Assembly: GCA_023417475.1 (NCBI GenBank)
Contig: JAEZFP010000062.1
Coordinates: 109,104-173,103 of the forward strand
Direction: 5' to 3'
Origin: Bacillota bacterium
GTDB taxonomy: Bacteria > Bacillota > UBA4882 > UBA8346
Length of the DNA stretch: 64,000 bases
Shown piece after piece: positions 43,728 through 53,424 of the stretch. The notes beneath the pieces were generated by a model. It made no database searches, had not been told where the DNA came from, and worked only from the letters and a program-made list of their open reading frames with translations. The translations under genes were made by a program, and so were the position numbers. Position 1 is the stretch's first letter. The number at the start of each line of letters is the position of its first letter.

Positions 43728-45356
43728 ATGAAAATCAATAAATGGTTACTCTTACTTACAGTTGTTATGTTGATTTGTTCCAGTGTTTTTGCGGCCCCCG
43801 CCAAAAAAGCAGCGCCGCAATTGGCAAAAGTTCAAGAATTACGCTATAACTTGGCCAGCGAACCGGCCGCGGTCGATCCGGCCCGCTCCACCGGCGTAAT
43901 CGAAGCCAATGTCGAGTTCGCCGCGTTTGAAGGTCTGACCCGGATTGGGCCGAATGACGTCCCGATCGCCGGAGTCGCCGAACGCTGGGAAGTTTCCAAG
44001 GACCAAATGAGTTACACCTTCTACCTCCGGAAAAACGCCAAATGGTCCAATGGCGAGCCGGTTACCGCCCAAGACTTCGAGTACGCTTGGAAACGGGCGC
44101 TCGAGCCGAAACTGGCCGCCGAATATGCTTACCAACTTTATTACATTAAAAACGGCGAAGCTTACAATACCGGCAAAATCACCGATCCGAACCAGATCGG
44201 CGTTAAAGCCGTCAATGCGACAACCTTAAAAGTCAACTTGGAAGCTCCTTGCCCGTATTTCTTATCCATCACCGCTTTCCCGACCTTATTGCCGGTTCAT
44301 AAGAAGACTGTTGAAGCCAACCCCGAAAAATGGGCGATCGACGCCAAAACTTATGTCGGCAACGGCCCTTTCCGGATGGTCAAATGGGTTCATAACGAAC
44401 GGATTGAATTCGAAGTCAACCCCTACTATTGGAATAAAAAATCGCTCAAATTAACCAAACTGACCTTTTTCCTGATCGAAGCCCAAAGCACTTCCTTGAC
44501 TATGTTCGAGTCCAACCAGGTTGACTTTCTTGACAATAACGGCATCCCGAACCAGGAAGTTCCGCGGCTTGAAAAAGCGGGAATTCTAAAATACACTCCG
44601 TATTTGGGAACCTACTATTATCGGTTTAATACTACCAAAGCTCCGTTCAACAATCCGAAGGTTCGCCGAGCGTTAACCTTGGGGATTGACCGCGCCTTAC
44701 TAATTAAAGTGGTCACCAAAGGCGGTCAAAAACCGGCGCTTGGTTTTGTTCCCAACGGCGTTCCCGATGCGGCCCCCGGCGCCACCTTCCGTGGAGTTGG
44801 CGGCAACTTCTTTAAAGACAATGACGTGGCTACCGCCAAAAAGCTGTTAGCCGAAGCCGGTTATCCGGACGGCAAAGGCTTCCCCACAGTTGAGATTCTC
44901 TATAACACCAGCGAGCAACATAAGCAAGTCGCTGAAGCCATTCAAGAAATGTGGAAGAAAAACTTAGGGATCAACGTTACCCTGACCAATCAAGAATGGA
45001 AAGTTTATCTCGACAACCAACAACATCTGAATTACTCCATCTCCCGCGCCGGATGGATCGGCGACTATGTCGATCCGATGACCTTTATGGACATGTTTGT
45101 CACCAATGGCGGCAACAACCAAACCGGCTGGAGCAATGCCAAATACGACAAGGCAATTGATATCGCCAAATCCACCGGCGATCAAAAAATTCGGATGAAA
45201 GCCATGCATGACGCCGAAAAGGTCTTAATGGACGAACTGCCGATTATGCCGATTTATTATTACACCAATCCGTCCTTGACCAAAAAGAACGTTCAAGGGC
45301 TCCGTCAATCGGCGCTTGGTTTTATCATCTTTAACGACGCTTATATTACCAAATAA
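43728..45356 (+). CDS. oppA: Oligopeptide ABC transporter substrate-binding protein
   Basis: Family 5 peptide-binding protein that delivers oligopeptides to OppBC. The 542-residue product has a signal peptide (MKINKWLLLLTVVMLICSSVFA) cut probably after VFA or AAPA. The cysteine at position 17 is within the hydrophobic core and does not form a lipobox. The mature part has LRYNLASEPAAVDPAR, AERWEVSKDQMSYTFYLRK and PFNNPKVRRALTLGIDR, all family hallmarks. AAGGAGG lies before the ATG. Being non-lipidated, it implies a periplasm. A terminator-like hairpin separates it from oppB. Confidence 0.94.
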   Translation: MKINKWLLLLTVVMLICSSVFAAPAKKAAPQLAKVQELRYNLASEPAAVDPARSTGVIEANVEFAAFEGLTRIGPNDVPIAGVAERWEVSKDQMSYTFYLRKNAKWSNGEPVTAQDFEYAWKRALEPKLAAEYAYQLYYIKNGEAYNTGKITDPNQIGVKAVNATTLKVNLEAPCPYFLSITAFPTLLPVHKKTVEANPEKWAIDAKTYVGNGPFRMVKWVHNERIEFEVNPYYWNKKSLKLTKLTFFLIEAQSTSLTMFESNQVDFLDNNGIPNQEVPRLEKAGILKYTPYLGTYYYRFNTTKAPFNNPKVRRALTLGIDRALLIKVVTKGGQKPALGFVPNGVPDAAPGATFRGVGGNFFKDNDVATAKKLLAEAGYPDGKGFPTVEILYNTSEQHKQVAEAIQEMWKKNLGINVTLTNQEWKVYLDNQQHLNYSISRAGWIGDYVDPMTFMDMFVTNGGNNQTGWSNAKYDKAIDIAKSTGDQKIRMKAMHDAEKVLMDELPIMPIYYYTNPSLTKKNVQGLRQSALGFIIFNDAYITK

Positions 45357-45401
45357 TATAAGTTCGCGCGTTTGGTCGTAGTTTTTTCCTATCCGAATGA
45401 A

Positions 45402-45426
45402 GGCGGCGCTTTCCGCGCCGCCTTTT
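45402..45426 (+). terminator. Partial terminator between oppA and oppB
   Basis: GGCGGCGC and GCGCCGCC form an 8-bp GC stem with loop TTTCC, followed by TTTTATT. Placed inside the operon, it should reduce readthrough and make OppA more abundant than the membrane parts. Confidence 0.88.
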
Positions 45427-45450
45427 ATTGATAAAGCAGGAGTGATAACG

Positions 45451-46380
45451 GTGGGTAAGTATATTTTGGGCCGATTAGGTTCGGCGCTCATTACACTATG
45501 GATTGTAATCACCGTAACGTTCCTATTGATGCATGCGATTCCCGGCGGCCCGTTCACAGCGGAGAAAAAACTGCCGCCTCAAATTATGAAAAACATCGAG
45601 GAACGTTATCATTTGAAAGACTCGCTCGCCAAACAGTACAGTGATTATTTACTAAACATCGTCAAACTGGACCTCGGTCCTTCGTATAAATATCAAGGCC
45701 GGACCGTTAACGAATTCATCAGCGAAGGATTTCCAGTCTCCGCAACGGTGGGGATCTTTGCCGTGTTGGTTGCGTTGGGCGTCGGGATTCCCTCGGGAGT
45801 ATTTGCCGCGCTATACCATAACAAATGGCAGGACAGCCTGTTGATGTTCGTGGCGATTCTGGGCGTATCCGTCCCCAGTTTCGTCTTGGCCACCCTATTG
45901 CAGTTTATCTTCAGTTTCCAACTAGGTTGGCTGCCGCCGGCGCTTTGGGGAACACCCAGCCAAGTTGTGATGCCGGTCTTGGCGCTTTCCGCTTTCCCCA
46001 TGGCATTTGTGGCTCGATTAACCCGTTCCAGCATGATTGAGGTATTATCCCAGGATTACATCCGGACCGCCCGTTCCAAAGGTCTGGCCGAAGCGACCGT
46101 TATCTTACGGCACGTCTTGAAAAACGCCTTAATTCCGGCAATTGCGGTCATTGGACCGTTAGTCGCCACCTTGCTCACCGGAACGTTTGTCATCGAGAAA
46201 ATTTTTGCCATTCCCGGCCTCGGCCGTTATTACGTCAATAGTATTTATAACCGGGATTATACCGCGATTCTTGGAATCACTGTGTTTTTTGCCGCGTTTG
46301 TCCTACTGATGAGTTTGATCGTAGATGTTATTTACGCGGCGATTGATCCCCGGATAAAACTGACGAGAAAAGGGGATTGA
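45451..46380 (+). CDS. oppB: Oligopeptide ABC transporter permease OppB
   Basis: Permease of the peptide importer. The product (309 residues) has six membrane helices, the N-terminal ILGRLGSALITLWIVITVTFLL and the motif RTARSKGLAEATVILRHVLKNALIP, the EAA loop that binds OppD/F. The start is GTG 45451 with AGGAG 9 bases upstream; the longer frame would begin inside the terminator region. It is 4 bases from oppC. Confidence 0.94.
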   Translation: MGKYILGRLGSALITLWIVITVTFLLMHAIPGGPFTAEKKLPPQIMKNIEERYHLKDSLAKQYSDYLLNIVKLDLGPSYKYQGRTVNEFISEGFPVSATVGIFAVLVALGVGIPSGVFAALYHNKWQDSLLMFVAILGVSVPSFVLATLLQFIFSFQLGWLPPALWGTPSQVVMPVLALSAFPMAFVARLTRSSMIEVLSQDYIRTARSKGLAEATVILRHVLKNALIPAIAVIGPLVATLLTGTFVIEKIFAIPGLGRYYVNSIYNRDYTAILGITVFFAAFVLLMSLIVDVIYAAIDPRIKLTRKGD

Positions 46381-46384
46381 AAAA

Positions 46385-47299
46385 ATGATCAATGCGCCGG
46401 AAATGTTTCAACCCATCGGCCGTCAGACAGGGGATGACCAAACCATCGTCCGCCCCAACACCAGTTATTGGAAGGACGCCTGGCGCCGGCTAAAACTGAA
46501 TAAAGTTGCAATCTTCGCTCTGTGTATCATCGTGGTGATCGTATTGATGGCTGTGATTGGACCGTTCTTCTCAAAGTACACTTATTCCGACCAAAGTTTG
46601 CTCAGCGCCAACCAAACGCCCTCGTCCGACCATTGGTTGGGCACCGACAATCTGGGGCGCGATCTCTGGGTGCGGCTGCTGTACGGCGCGCGGGTGTCGC
46701 TGATCGTCGGTTTCTTCGCCTCGTTCATCAGCTTGACTATCGGAGTCATTTACGGTGGGATCTCCGGCTACTTCGGCGGTAAGGTCGATGAATATATGAT
46801 GCGGATTGTCGACATTTTGTACTCGATTCCCTTATTGTTATGGGTCATTTTGTTAATGGTCATCTTAAAGCCCGGTTTGCAAAACGTGTTGATTGCGATC
46901 GGCGCGGTTTACTGGTTATATATGGCGCGTGTAGTTCGCGGTCAAATTTTGAGCATGAAAGAACAGGATTATGTGCTGGCGGCGCGAGCCATCGGCGTCA
47001 GCAAACCCCGGATCATCTTGCGCCATCTGATTCCCAACGCGATTGGCCCAATTTTAGTTACGGTGACCTTCAATATTCCGGAAGCGATCTTTACCGAAGC
47101 CTTTTTAAGCTTTATCGGACTTGGTGTCGGCGCTCCGATGGCCTCCTGGGGCGTATTGGCGTCCGACGCGTTGGACGGTTTCCGTTCGTTTTCCTATCAA
47201 TTATTCTTCCCGGCGGTGGCCATCTGCGTAACCATGTTAGCCTTTAACTTCTTCGGCGATGGATTGCGTGACGCGCTTGATCCGCGGTTGCGCAAATAA
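46385..47299 (+). CDS. oppC: Oligopeptide ABC transporter permease OppC
   Basis: Second permease of the importer. The 304-residue product has the cytoplasmic N-terminal tail with WRRLKLNKVAIFAL leading into helix 1, the segment HWLGTDNLGRDLWVRLLYGARVSL characteristic of OppC/DppC (in two parts), and the EAA motif ARAIGVSKPRIILRHLIPNA. It begins 4 bases after oppB. Confidence 0.94.
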   Translation: MINAPEMFQPIGRQTGDDQTIVRPNTSYWKDAWRRLKLNKVAIFALCIIVVIVLMAVIGPFFSKYTYSDQSLLSANQTPSSDHWLGTDNLGRDLWVRLLYGARVSLIVGFFASFISLTIGVIYGGISGYFGGKVDEYMMRIVDILYSIPLLLWVILLMVILKPGLQNVLIAIGAVYWLYMARVVRGQILSMKEQDYVLAARAIGVSKPRIILRHLIPNAIGPILVTVTFNIPEAIFTEAFLSFIGLGVGAPMASWGVLASDALDGFRSFSYQLFFPAVAICVTMLAFNFFGDGLRDALDPRLRK

Positions 47300-47311
47300 G
47301 GGGGCAATACC

Positions 47312-48328
47312 ATGAGCACTTTACTGGAAGTAAAAAATCTGAAAACCTCATTTTTCACCTATGCCGGCGAAGTCAAAGCCATCGACGATGTGTCGTTTAC
47401 GGTGAACTCCGGGGAAGCCGTCGCGATTGTCGGCGAATCCGGATGTGGCAAAAGCGTCACCTCGCTCTCGATCATGCGGCTGTTATCCAATCCCGGCAAA
47501 ATCGTCAACGGTTCGATCCGTTTCAACGGGAAGGAGTTGGTCACGCTTTCCGACAACGAAATGCGTTCAATCCGTGGGAACGAGATCGGAATGATCTTTC
47601 AAGATCCGATGACTTCGTTAAATCCGGTCCTCACGGTCAAACAACAACTGACCGAGGGTTTGCGCCTGCATAAAGGCTTGTCCGCCGAAGCGGCCACGAC
47701 CAAAGCGCTTGAGTTAATGCGACTGGTAGGGATCCCTTCTCCGGAAAACCGGCTTAACCAATATCCGCACCAGTTTTCGGGCGGCATGCGCCAACGGGTG
47801 ATGATTGCGATGGCGCTCTCTTGTGAACCGAAACTGTTGATTGCGGACGAGCCGACCACCGCCTTGGATGTGACCATCCAGGCGCAGATCCTGGAGATCA
47901 TGAAAGATCTGAAACAAAAAGTGAACACCTCGATTATTCTGATCACTCATGATCTCGGAGTAGTCGCCGGTTTGTGTCAAAAAGTCATTGTCATGTATGC
48001 CGGGAAGATTGTTGAAAGCGGCGCCCTCAACGACATTTTCTATCAACCTCAACATCCATATACATGGGGCTTATTAAAATCCGTACCGCGCTTGGATGAG
48101 GCTGAAAAACAAAAGCTGGTCCCGATTTACGGTCAACCGCCCGATCTGCTGGCGCCACCCTCCGGTTGCCGATTCCGGCCACGCTGCGATTATGCCATGC
48201 AGATTTGTGAACAAGAACAACCGCTTTATTTTCATGCCGGAGCGGACCATCAAGCGGCCTGCTGGCTGATGCATGAAGGCGCGCCCAAAGTGAACCGGCC
48301 CTCGGTTAAAGGAGGTTCCGTCGCATGA
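47312..48328 (+). CDS. oppD: Oligopeptide ABC transporter ATPase OppD
   Basis: ATPase of the peptide importer. The 338-residue product has Walker A GESGCGKS, the signature FSGGMRQRVMIAMAL, Walker B LLIADEPTTALDVT, and the C-terminal oligopeptide-binding cluster with cysteines (GCRFRPRCDYAMQICEQEQP) that in related proteins can bind an Fe-S cluster. It ends overlapping oppF by ATGA. Confidence 0.95.
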   Translation: MSTLLEVKNLKTSFFTYAGEVKAIDDVSFTVNSGEAVAIVGESGCGKSVTSLSIMRLLSNPGKIVNGSIRFNGKELVTLSDNEMRSIRGNEIGMIFQDPMTSLNPVLTVKQQLTEGLRLHKGLSAEAATTKALELMRLVGIPSPENRLNQYPHQFSGGMRQRVMIAMALSCEPKLLIADEPTTALDVTIQAQILEIMKDLKQKVNTSIILITHDLGVVAGLCQKVIVMYAGKIVESGALNDIFYQPQHPYTWGLLKSVPRLDEAEKQKLVPIYGQPPDLLAPPSGCRFRPRCDYAMQICEQEQPLYFHAGADHQAACWLMHEGAPKVNRPSVKGGSVA

Positions 48329-49293
48329 ATCAAACCAATGTGCTCCTTGAAGTCAAGGGTTTGAAGAAATACTTTAAGATCGCCGGCCACCATACGCTGA
48401 AAGCCGTCGACGATGTCAGTTTCACCATCCCCAAAGGGGAGACCTTGGGATTGGTCGGTGAGTCCGGTTGTGGGAAAACCACGGTTGGCCGGACCATAAT
48501 CCGACTTTACGATCCCAGCGGTGGTCAGGTTATCTTTAACGGGACCAACATTTTTGATCTGCCGGAGTCACAAATGTTGCCGATTCGCCGCAAAATGCAG
48601 ATGATCTTTCAGGATCCCTATTCGTCGCTCAACCCGCGGATGACAGTCAGCGAAATCATTTGTGAACCGATGGAAGTACATAAACTCGCCAAAGGCAAGG
48701 AGGCGCAGGAACGCGCCAACGAATTGCTGGCCTTGGTTGGACTCAACCGGGAACATGCCAATCGTTTTCCACATGAATTTTCCGGCGGTCAACGGCAACG
48801 GATCGGCATCGCCCGGGCTCTGGCCGTCAACCCCGAGTTTATCATCTGCGACGAACCGATTTCCGCTTTGGACGTGTCGATTCAAGCGCAAGTGATCAAC
48901 CTGTTGGAAGAGCTGCAGGATCGGTTAGGTTTGACCTACCTGTTTGTCGCTCATGATATTTCGATGGTGAAGCACACCAGCAACCGGATCGCCGTCATGT
49001 ATCTCGGAAAACTGGTGGAGTTGGCCCCAGCTAACGAACTGTACCAGAACCCGCTCCATCCCTATACCCAAGCGTTGCTCTCCGCGGTTCCGGTGGCTGA
49101 TCCCAAAGTGGAAGCCATCCGGTCACGGATCGTTCTCGAAGGCGATGTGCCCAGCCCGGTGGATCCTCCGCCCGGTTGCCGTTTTAAGAGCCGTTGCAAG
49201 ATCGCCCGCAAGGAATGTTCCGAACGCGACCCGCAACTGGTCGACTGCGGCAGCGGTCATTTTGTCAGTTGTTTTGCGGTACAAAGCTGTTAG
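48325..49293 (+). CDS. oppF: Oligopeptide ABC transporter ATPase OppF
   Basis: Partner ATPase of OppD. The 322-residue product has Walker A GESGCGKTT, signature FSGGQRQRIGIARAL, Walker B FIICDEPISALDVS, and the C-terminal cysteine cluster GCRFKSRCKIARKECSERDP. GGAGG lies before the ATG. It is the last gene of the opp operon and is followed by a strong terminator. Confidence 0.95.
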   Translation: MNQTNVLLEVKGLKKYFKIAGHHTLKAVDDVSFTIPKGETLGLVGESGCGKTTVGRTIIRLYDPSGGQVIFNGTNIFDLPESQMLPIRRKMQMIFQDPYSSLNPRMTVSEIICEPMEVHKLAKGKEAQERANELLALVGLNREHANRFPHEFSGGQRQRIGIARALAVNPEFIICDEPISALDVSIQAQVINLLEELQDRLGLTYLFVAHDISMVKHTSNRIAVMYLGKLVELAPANELYQNPLHPYTQALLSAVPVADPKVEAIRSRIVLEGDVPSPVDPPPGCRFKSRCKIARKECSERDPQLVDCGSGHFVSCFAVQSC

Positions 49294-49311
49294 CCGGTTT
49301 AATTGATAATG

Positions 49312-49344
49312 AAAGCTGCCCGGATCGTCCGGGCAGCTTTTTTG
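49312..49344 (+). terminator. Intrinsic terminator of the opp operon
   Basis: AAAGCTGCCCGG and CCGGGCAGCTTT form a 12-bp stem with loop ATCGT and a T-run. It may also act on the convergent minus-strand gene that ends at 49358. Confidence 0.94.
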
Positions 49345-49357
49345 ATTATTTCACAAA

Positions 49358-52003
49358 CTAATTCAAGTGGATCCTGCCAAAGATCCCGAGTTGCGCTTCT
49401 CCGTCACTATTTCCGCTCACCCGGAGCCCCCAGTCGAACGGAACCAGCAGCGCGGCTTTGGTCTCCACGTGAAGTTCCGCCCCCCAGGAGAGTTGGCGTT
49501 TTCCCGCCGCAAACGCGCCATCCTGAAATAACACCAAGCCGAGATCTTCAAAATAAACATTGGGATTCCACAAGCCGGTCCGGATCTGCAATAGCGGGCG
49601 GGAGTATTCAAAGCGGTAAACCCCGCCGCGGTTGGCTTCCAAGGGGGTTTGATAACCGCGAATGGACGGAAGCGCCGGCTCAAATTTGTCCGGGTCGTTG
49701 ACCGTTTCCAGCGCCAGCGACAGTTGATTGTCGGCAAACACTTGGTTTAGGGTCAATTCCCCATACACTCCTTGGCGGAGATAGCCAAATTGCGTTTGCG
49801 ACCGCGGTAACCGCAATTTCAGACTGCCCCAAAATTGCGGATAACGGAAGGCCGCCGCCAGGAACGGTTCTAACTCCGGCCCTTGATAGTCGGGGTCGAA
49901 AACGATGGTTCCGCCCAGCCTAAGTTCGGATAGCCCCGGTGTCAAACTGGTGTAAACCGGATATGAAGCGGCCAACCCGAAAACGCGTTGTCGGCGGTCC
50001 CAATAACCAAGTTGCAGTTGGAGCGGGGCCCAATAAGCGACGCCTAATTCAACAGTAGTGTTCAGCTTTTGTTGTTTGGCATCATAGGCCAATGCAGCGC
50101 GATAGGCCGGGAAATCACCAATGGCGTCGGCGCCGGAGAAAGCCACCCCCACTTCATGCCGGTCTTGATCCCAATTGACGACCGGACTCCAATTGGCGGG
50201 GGTCAGCGTTTTCAAGTTATCGAAATAACTCCCGGCGCTCATTGACGTTTCGGCTAGGGGCTTCACCGGGGACCCATGGGCTGACGCCGGGGGTGGATTG
50301 ACTGTGCGCTCCAGTCGCAACGGCTTTCGGTAAATATCAAATCCTGACGCAGTTAACCCTAGATAATATAAGATTCCCGTCGCCGGATCAACGGCGGGCG
50401 TCGCGGCAAACCCCTGATCGACCAGACGGTAAAATCGCCCTTGATCCCAGGTGTAAGCATACACGCTTACTTCTCCCCCATAATTGGCGTTAAAGAGCAG
50501 GTTTGCCCCGGCAAAACGTAGATTGGACTCGACCTCCGGCGTATCGGTTAATCTCCGGATCGTTCCGGTGGCCAAATCCAACTGATAGAGATTGTCATTC
50601 TCCCAATCGCGCCGGGCAACCAAAACGACTTGATTCCCACGGATGGCAATCTCGTCAACCTGAAGCTCCAACCGCAGCCGGAGCCGTTCGACGCCGGTCG
50701 CCGGATCCAACTCGATTAGTTCGGAACCGAAGGTATCTTGGCGGTCGCGCGTATAAATGATCTGACCGCGCTCGGTAACGGCAAAGGAGCGCAGCTCCAG
50801 ACGGGCGATCACTTTGTCCCGTCCGCTCTCCAGTGAACGTTGGTGCAGTAAATATTGATACCCGTAACTATGATTCGCGGAGTTGGCGTACCCCGGTTTC
50901 GCTTCCACGGTGGCATAATAGAGTTGCCCATTGACGCTTTGAAGCTGCAATCCAAAATTACTCGTCGTCGCCACCAACACCTTCTCGCGCCCGGTCGCAA
51001 GGTCCTGTTCGATCAGTTCCGCCGTGGCGTATTGGCGAAAAACGCCGGTTTTTTCGACCGCATGATGATAATAGTAGAGTTTGCCATTGACGATCAACGG
51101 ACTTTCCGTATTCCAGCCGCGCCGGGTCACTGCTTCGCCATCGGTTATCGCTGGTTTCAGCTGTTGTTTACGATCTTTCTGCCAGTCCTGCCAGAGTTGG
51201 GGAAAGGTTTTGCCAAACGCCTTCTTCGCACTTTGATCCATACCCCAGCCCGGTAAAGGAGTCGCAAGCACTCCCGCGCCACTGCCGTTGACCCGCAGGA
51301 ACTCGCTTAAGCTCGCCTCCCCGTATGTCTGCGCTAAAAATCGCAAAAATTCACTCCCCAAGGTGTACTCGCCTTGCAGGTCAAACCCAAACGGATCATA
51401 GGTCGCATCCAACAACGAGGGAAACCGGTCCGCCGCCGCCAAAGCGTTCAGATAAGCGCTAAACACTCCGTCGTTTAACCGGCCTTGAAAAGGACTGGTC
51501 TGCGACTCGCGATAGACGGCGATTCCCTCGCTGAACCAACCCGGCAAGGCCAGGTTGGGCATGAACCAAATGCTGGCGCCGAAGAGATTACGCAAGGCGC
51601 CGGGCAGTCCATTAGTTGCCGATAACGTCAGATGGTGCGTATATTCATGAACCCCAACCAGCGATCCCCAATTTTCCACTCCGCCGCCCCACTCGGAAGC
51701 AGTTGGGGCCGATTGAAACAAATGGACCGCGTTATTTAACGGCGTCGCAAATCCGTTCGCCAACACACCGGTGTCATCCAGGACCACCGCCAGGTGGCGC
51801 GTTTGATTGCCACTGAACTGTTCCAGTTGCGGCCGATAAAATTCAAGCGTGTTAAGGATTTCCCGGGCTTGCGCCGCTCGACCGCTCGGATAAAATACCG
51901 TGAAATGGTCGGTTTTTAGCGACTGCCATTGGGTTTTGGCAGCTACAGTCATGGGGATCGCCAAAAAGATTAGCGTCAACAAGAGGATTTTGATCTGCTT
52001 CAT
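49358..52003 (-). CDS. Secreted gluzincin-like peptidase fused to a beta-propeller and an outer-membrane barrel
   Basis: The 881-residue product has a signal peptide (ends near TVAA, residue 22), then a peptidase MA-like domain with HEYTH at 119-123 and the third ligand Glu159 in GWFSEGIAVY, a gluzincin pattern. Residues about 270-590 look like a TolB-type propeller (repeats such as LIEQDLATGREKVLV, LIELDPATGVERLRL, LYQLDLATGTIRRLT). The last 260 residues alternate aromatic and polar residues as membrane beta-strands do, and contain SIRGYQTPL and LVLFQDGAF, like the RGY and FxDxG motifs of Omp85/BamA barrels. It should sit in an outer membrane with the enzyme in or outside the periplasm. I start it at the second of two ATGs, 6 bases after GGGAG. 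Confidence 0.75.
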   Translation of the reverse strand: MKQIKILLLTLIFLAIPMTVAAKTQWQSLKTDHFTVFYPSGRAAQAREILNTLEFYRPQLEQFSGNQTRHLAVVLDDTGVLANGFATPLNNAVHLFQSAPTASEWGGGVENWGSLVGVHEYTHHLTLSATNGLPGALRNLFGASIWFMPNLALPGWFSEGIAVYRESQTSPFQGRLNDGVFSAYLNALAAADRFPSLLDATYDPFGFDLQGEYTLGSEFLRFLAQTYGEASLSEFLRVNGSGAGVLATPLPGWGMDQSAKKAFGKTFPQLWQDWQKDRKQQLKPAITDGEAVTRRGWNTESPLIVNGKLYYYHHAVEKTGVFRQYATAELIEQDLATGREKVLVATTSNFGLQLQSVNGQLYYATVEAKPGYANSANHSYGYQYLLHQRSLESGRDKVIARLELRSFAVTERGQIIYTRDRQDTFGSELIELDPATGVERLRLRLELQVDEIAIRGNQVVLVARRDWENDNLYQLDLATGTIRRLTDTPEVESNLRFAGANLLFNANYGGEVSVYAYTWDQGRFYRLVDQGFAATPAVDPATGILYYLGLTASGFDIYRKPLRLERTVNPPPASAHGSPVKPLAETSMSAGSYFDNLKTLTPANWSPVVNWDQDRHEVGVAFSGADAIGDFPAYRAALAYDAKQQKLNTTVELGVAYWAPLQLQLGYWDRRQRVFGLAASYPVYTSLTPGLSELRLGGTIVFDPDYQGPELEPFLAAAFRYPQFWGSLKLRLPRSQTQFGYLRQGVYGELTLNQVFADNQLSLALETVNDPDKFEPALPSIRGYQTPLEANRGGVYRFEYSRPLLQIRTGLWNPNVYFEDLGLVLFQDGAFAAGKRQLSWGAELHVETKAALLVPFDWGLRVSGNSDGEAQLGIFGRIHLN

Positions 52004-52138
52004 CATACGCTCCCAGTGATTCGTTTTACGGTATGTAAAACGTCGACGAAACAACTGTTAGCGCCGGTTAAAGTCCAAAGGGGAAGAATACTAGCGGAGA
52101 ATGGCGGTTTATGATATCGGGATTCAACCGTTCTTGCT

Positions 52139-53251
52139 TTACTGAAAACTGATTGATGCGGGAATCGTAATCTGTTTCATGCATTCAAGCGCATAAAGAT
52201 CGGTCATTCCGGCGACATAATCGGTGATAATCGTCTCCGGCCGCGCTTGTTTCGGGCGGTAAAAGGGATCCATCTCTTCCAAATAACGGCCAAAAACCCG
52301 GTCCAGCTTAATCGCTCCCAGTTGATACCGGGCAAAATCCAGACCGTACCGCTGATATAACGTCAGCAGATAATCGAAGATGGTCGCGATAATCCGTTGC
52401 CCGAAGACTTTATAGGCTTCAATGGTGGGATGATTATAGATATATTCGCGGTTGAACCGTTTTAAACGGTCAACCACCTCGTATCGCTCATCGGAGAAAC
52501 AGATCCGTCCTTGCCGACGTGAACTTTCGATCACGTCAATCACCAAACTATTGATGATCTCGCCGTTGGTATTGCCAAGTTCCTTCAGGATTTGCGCCGG
52601 AATATCCTGGGTTTTGATGAATCCGGCAATCTTAGCGTCCTCGATGTCCCGCCCCAGATAAGCAATTTTATCCGCAAAACGGACAATGCAACCTTCGTAG
52701 GAACAGGGTAAATAACTGCGACTGTTGATCGCTTCCAAATCATTGGGCTGGGTTGCCGGCTCCAAAAATTGTTCGAAATGTTCGCCGTTATGGCAGATGA
52801 TCCCGTCCTTCACCCCATAGGTGAGGTTTAAGCCCCGACCGCCGTTGGCTAAATGCTCGATCACCCGGTAACTGTTGATCTCGTGCATAAACGAACCGAC
52901 ACCCTGAAGCTTTTGATTGAGCACTTCCTCGCCTGAGTGGCCGAACGGGGCGTGCCCAAGGTCGTGTCCCAAGCCGGTCGCATAGGCCAACTCGATATCC
53001 AATCCCCATCCGTCGGAGATTAATCCTTTACAAACGGTCGCGGCAATGGTCGCCACATGCATCACATGCTCAATTCGGGTGCAAACGTGATCGTTCTCCG
53101 GCGCAAAAAAGACCTGCGTCTTATGTTTCAAGCGGCGGAAGGGCATCGAATGAATAATCGCCGTTTGATCCCGGAAGTAGTCGCCCCGGACATCAGCACG
53201 ACGTTCGTGGGTTCGCTGCAGATAAACTTCGCGGGGCAATGGATTGTTCAC
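52139..53251 (-). CDS. dgt: dGTPase-like HD-domain triphosphohydrolase
   Basis: Deoxyguanosinetriphosphate triphosphohydrolase-like protein, hydrolysing dNTPs to nucleosides and triphosphate. The 370-residue product has the arginine-rich start (THERRADVRGDYFRDQTAI), RRLKHKTQVF, RIEHVMHVATIA and the HD motif GLGHDLGHAPFGHSGEEVL, then the distal Asp in RFADKIAYLGRDIEDA. The GTG start at 53251 has GAGGTGAT about 8 bases upstream. It is followed on the same strand only by the distant peptidase gene. Nucleotide specificity cannot be set from sequence. Confidence 0.92.
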   Translation of the reverse strand: MNNPLPREVYLQRTHERRADVRGDYFRDQTAIIHSMPFRRLKHKTQVFFAPENDHVCTRIEHVMHVATIAATVCKGLISDGWGLDIELAYATGLGHDLGHAPFGHSGEEVLNQKLQGVGSFMHEINSYRVIEHLANGGRGLNLTYGVKDGIICHNGEHFEQFLEPATQPNDLEAINSRSYLPCSYEGCIVRFADKIAYLGRDIEDAKIAGFIKTQDIPAQILKELGNTNGEIINSLVIDVIESSRRQGRICFSDERYEVVDRLKRFNREYIYNHPTIEAYKVFGQRIIATIFDYLLTLYQRYGLDFARYQLGAIKLDRVFGRYLEEMDPFYRPKQARPETIITDYVAGMTDLYALECMKQITIPASISFQ

Positions 53252-53381
53252 CAGGTCAAATCACCTCATCCGACATTGTTAGCAAGCTTGTTGACAAACA
53301 CTTCTCTGCCGGACGGTGCGTTTCCTGCCGCCAAGCGCGGATTTGTATGATCAATCATTGGCGGTAATGGGATATTCAAAC

Positions 53382-53408
53382 AAAAGGCCGATGGAATGTT
53401 CCACCGGC
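53382..53408 (-). terminator. Probable terminator of the CBS-domain gene
   Basis: GCCGATGGAA and TTCCACCGGC pair with one mismatch, followed by CTTTTGTTTG on the minus strand. Confidence 0.7.
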
Positions 53409-53424
53409 GCGCGTTTTTAACCGT

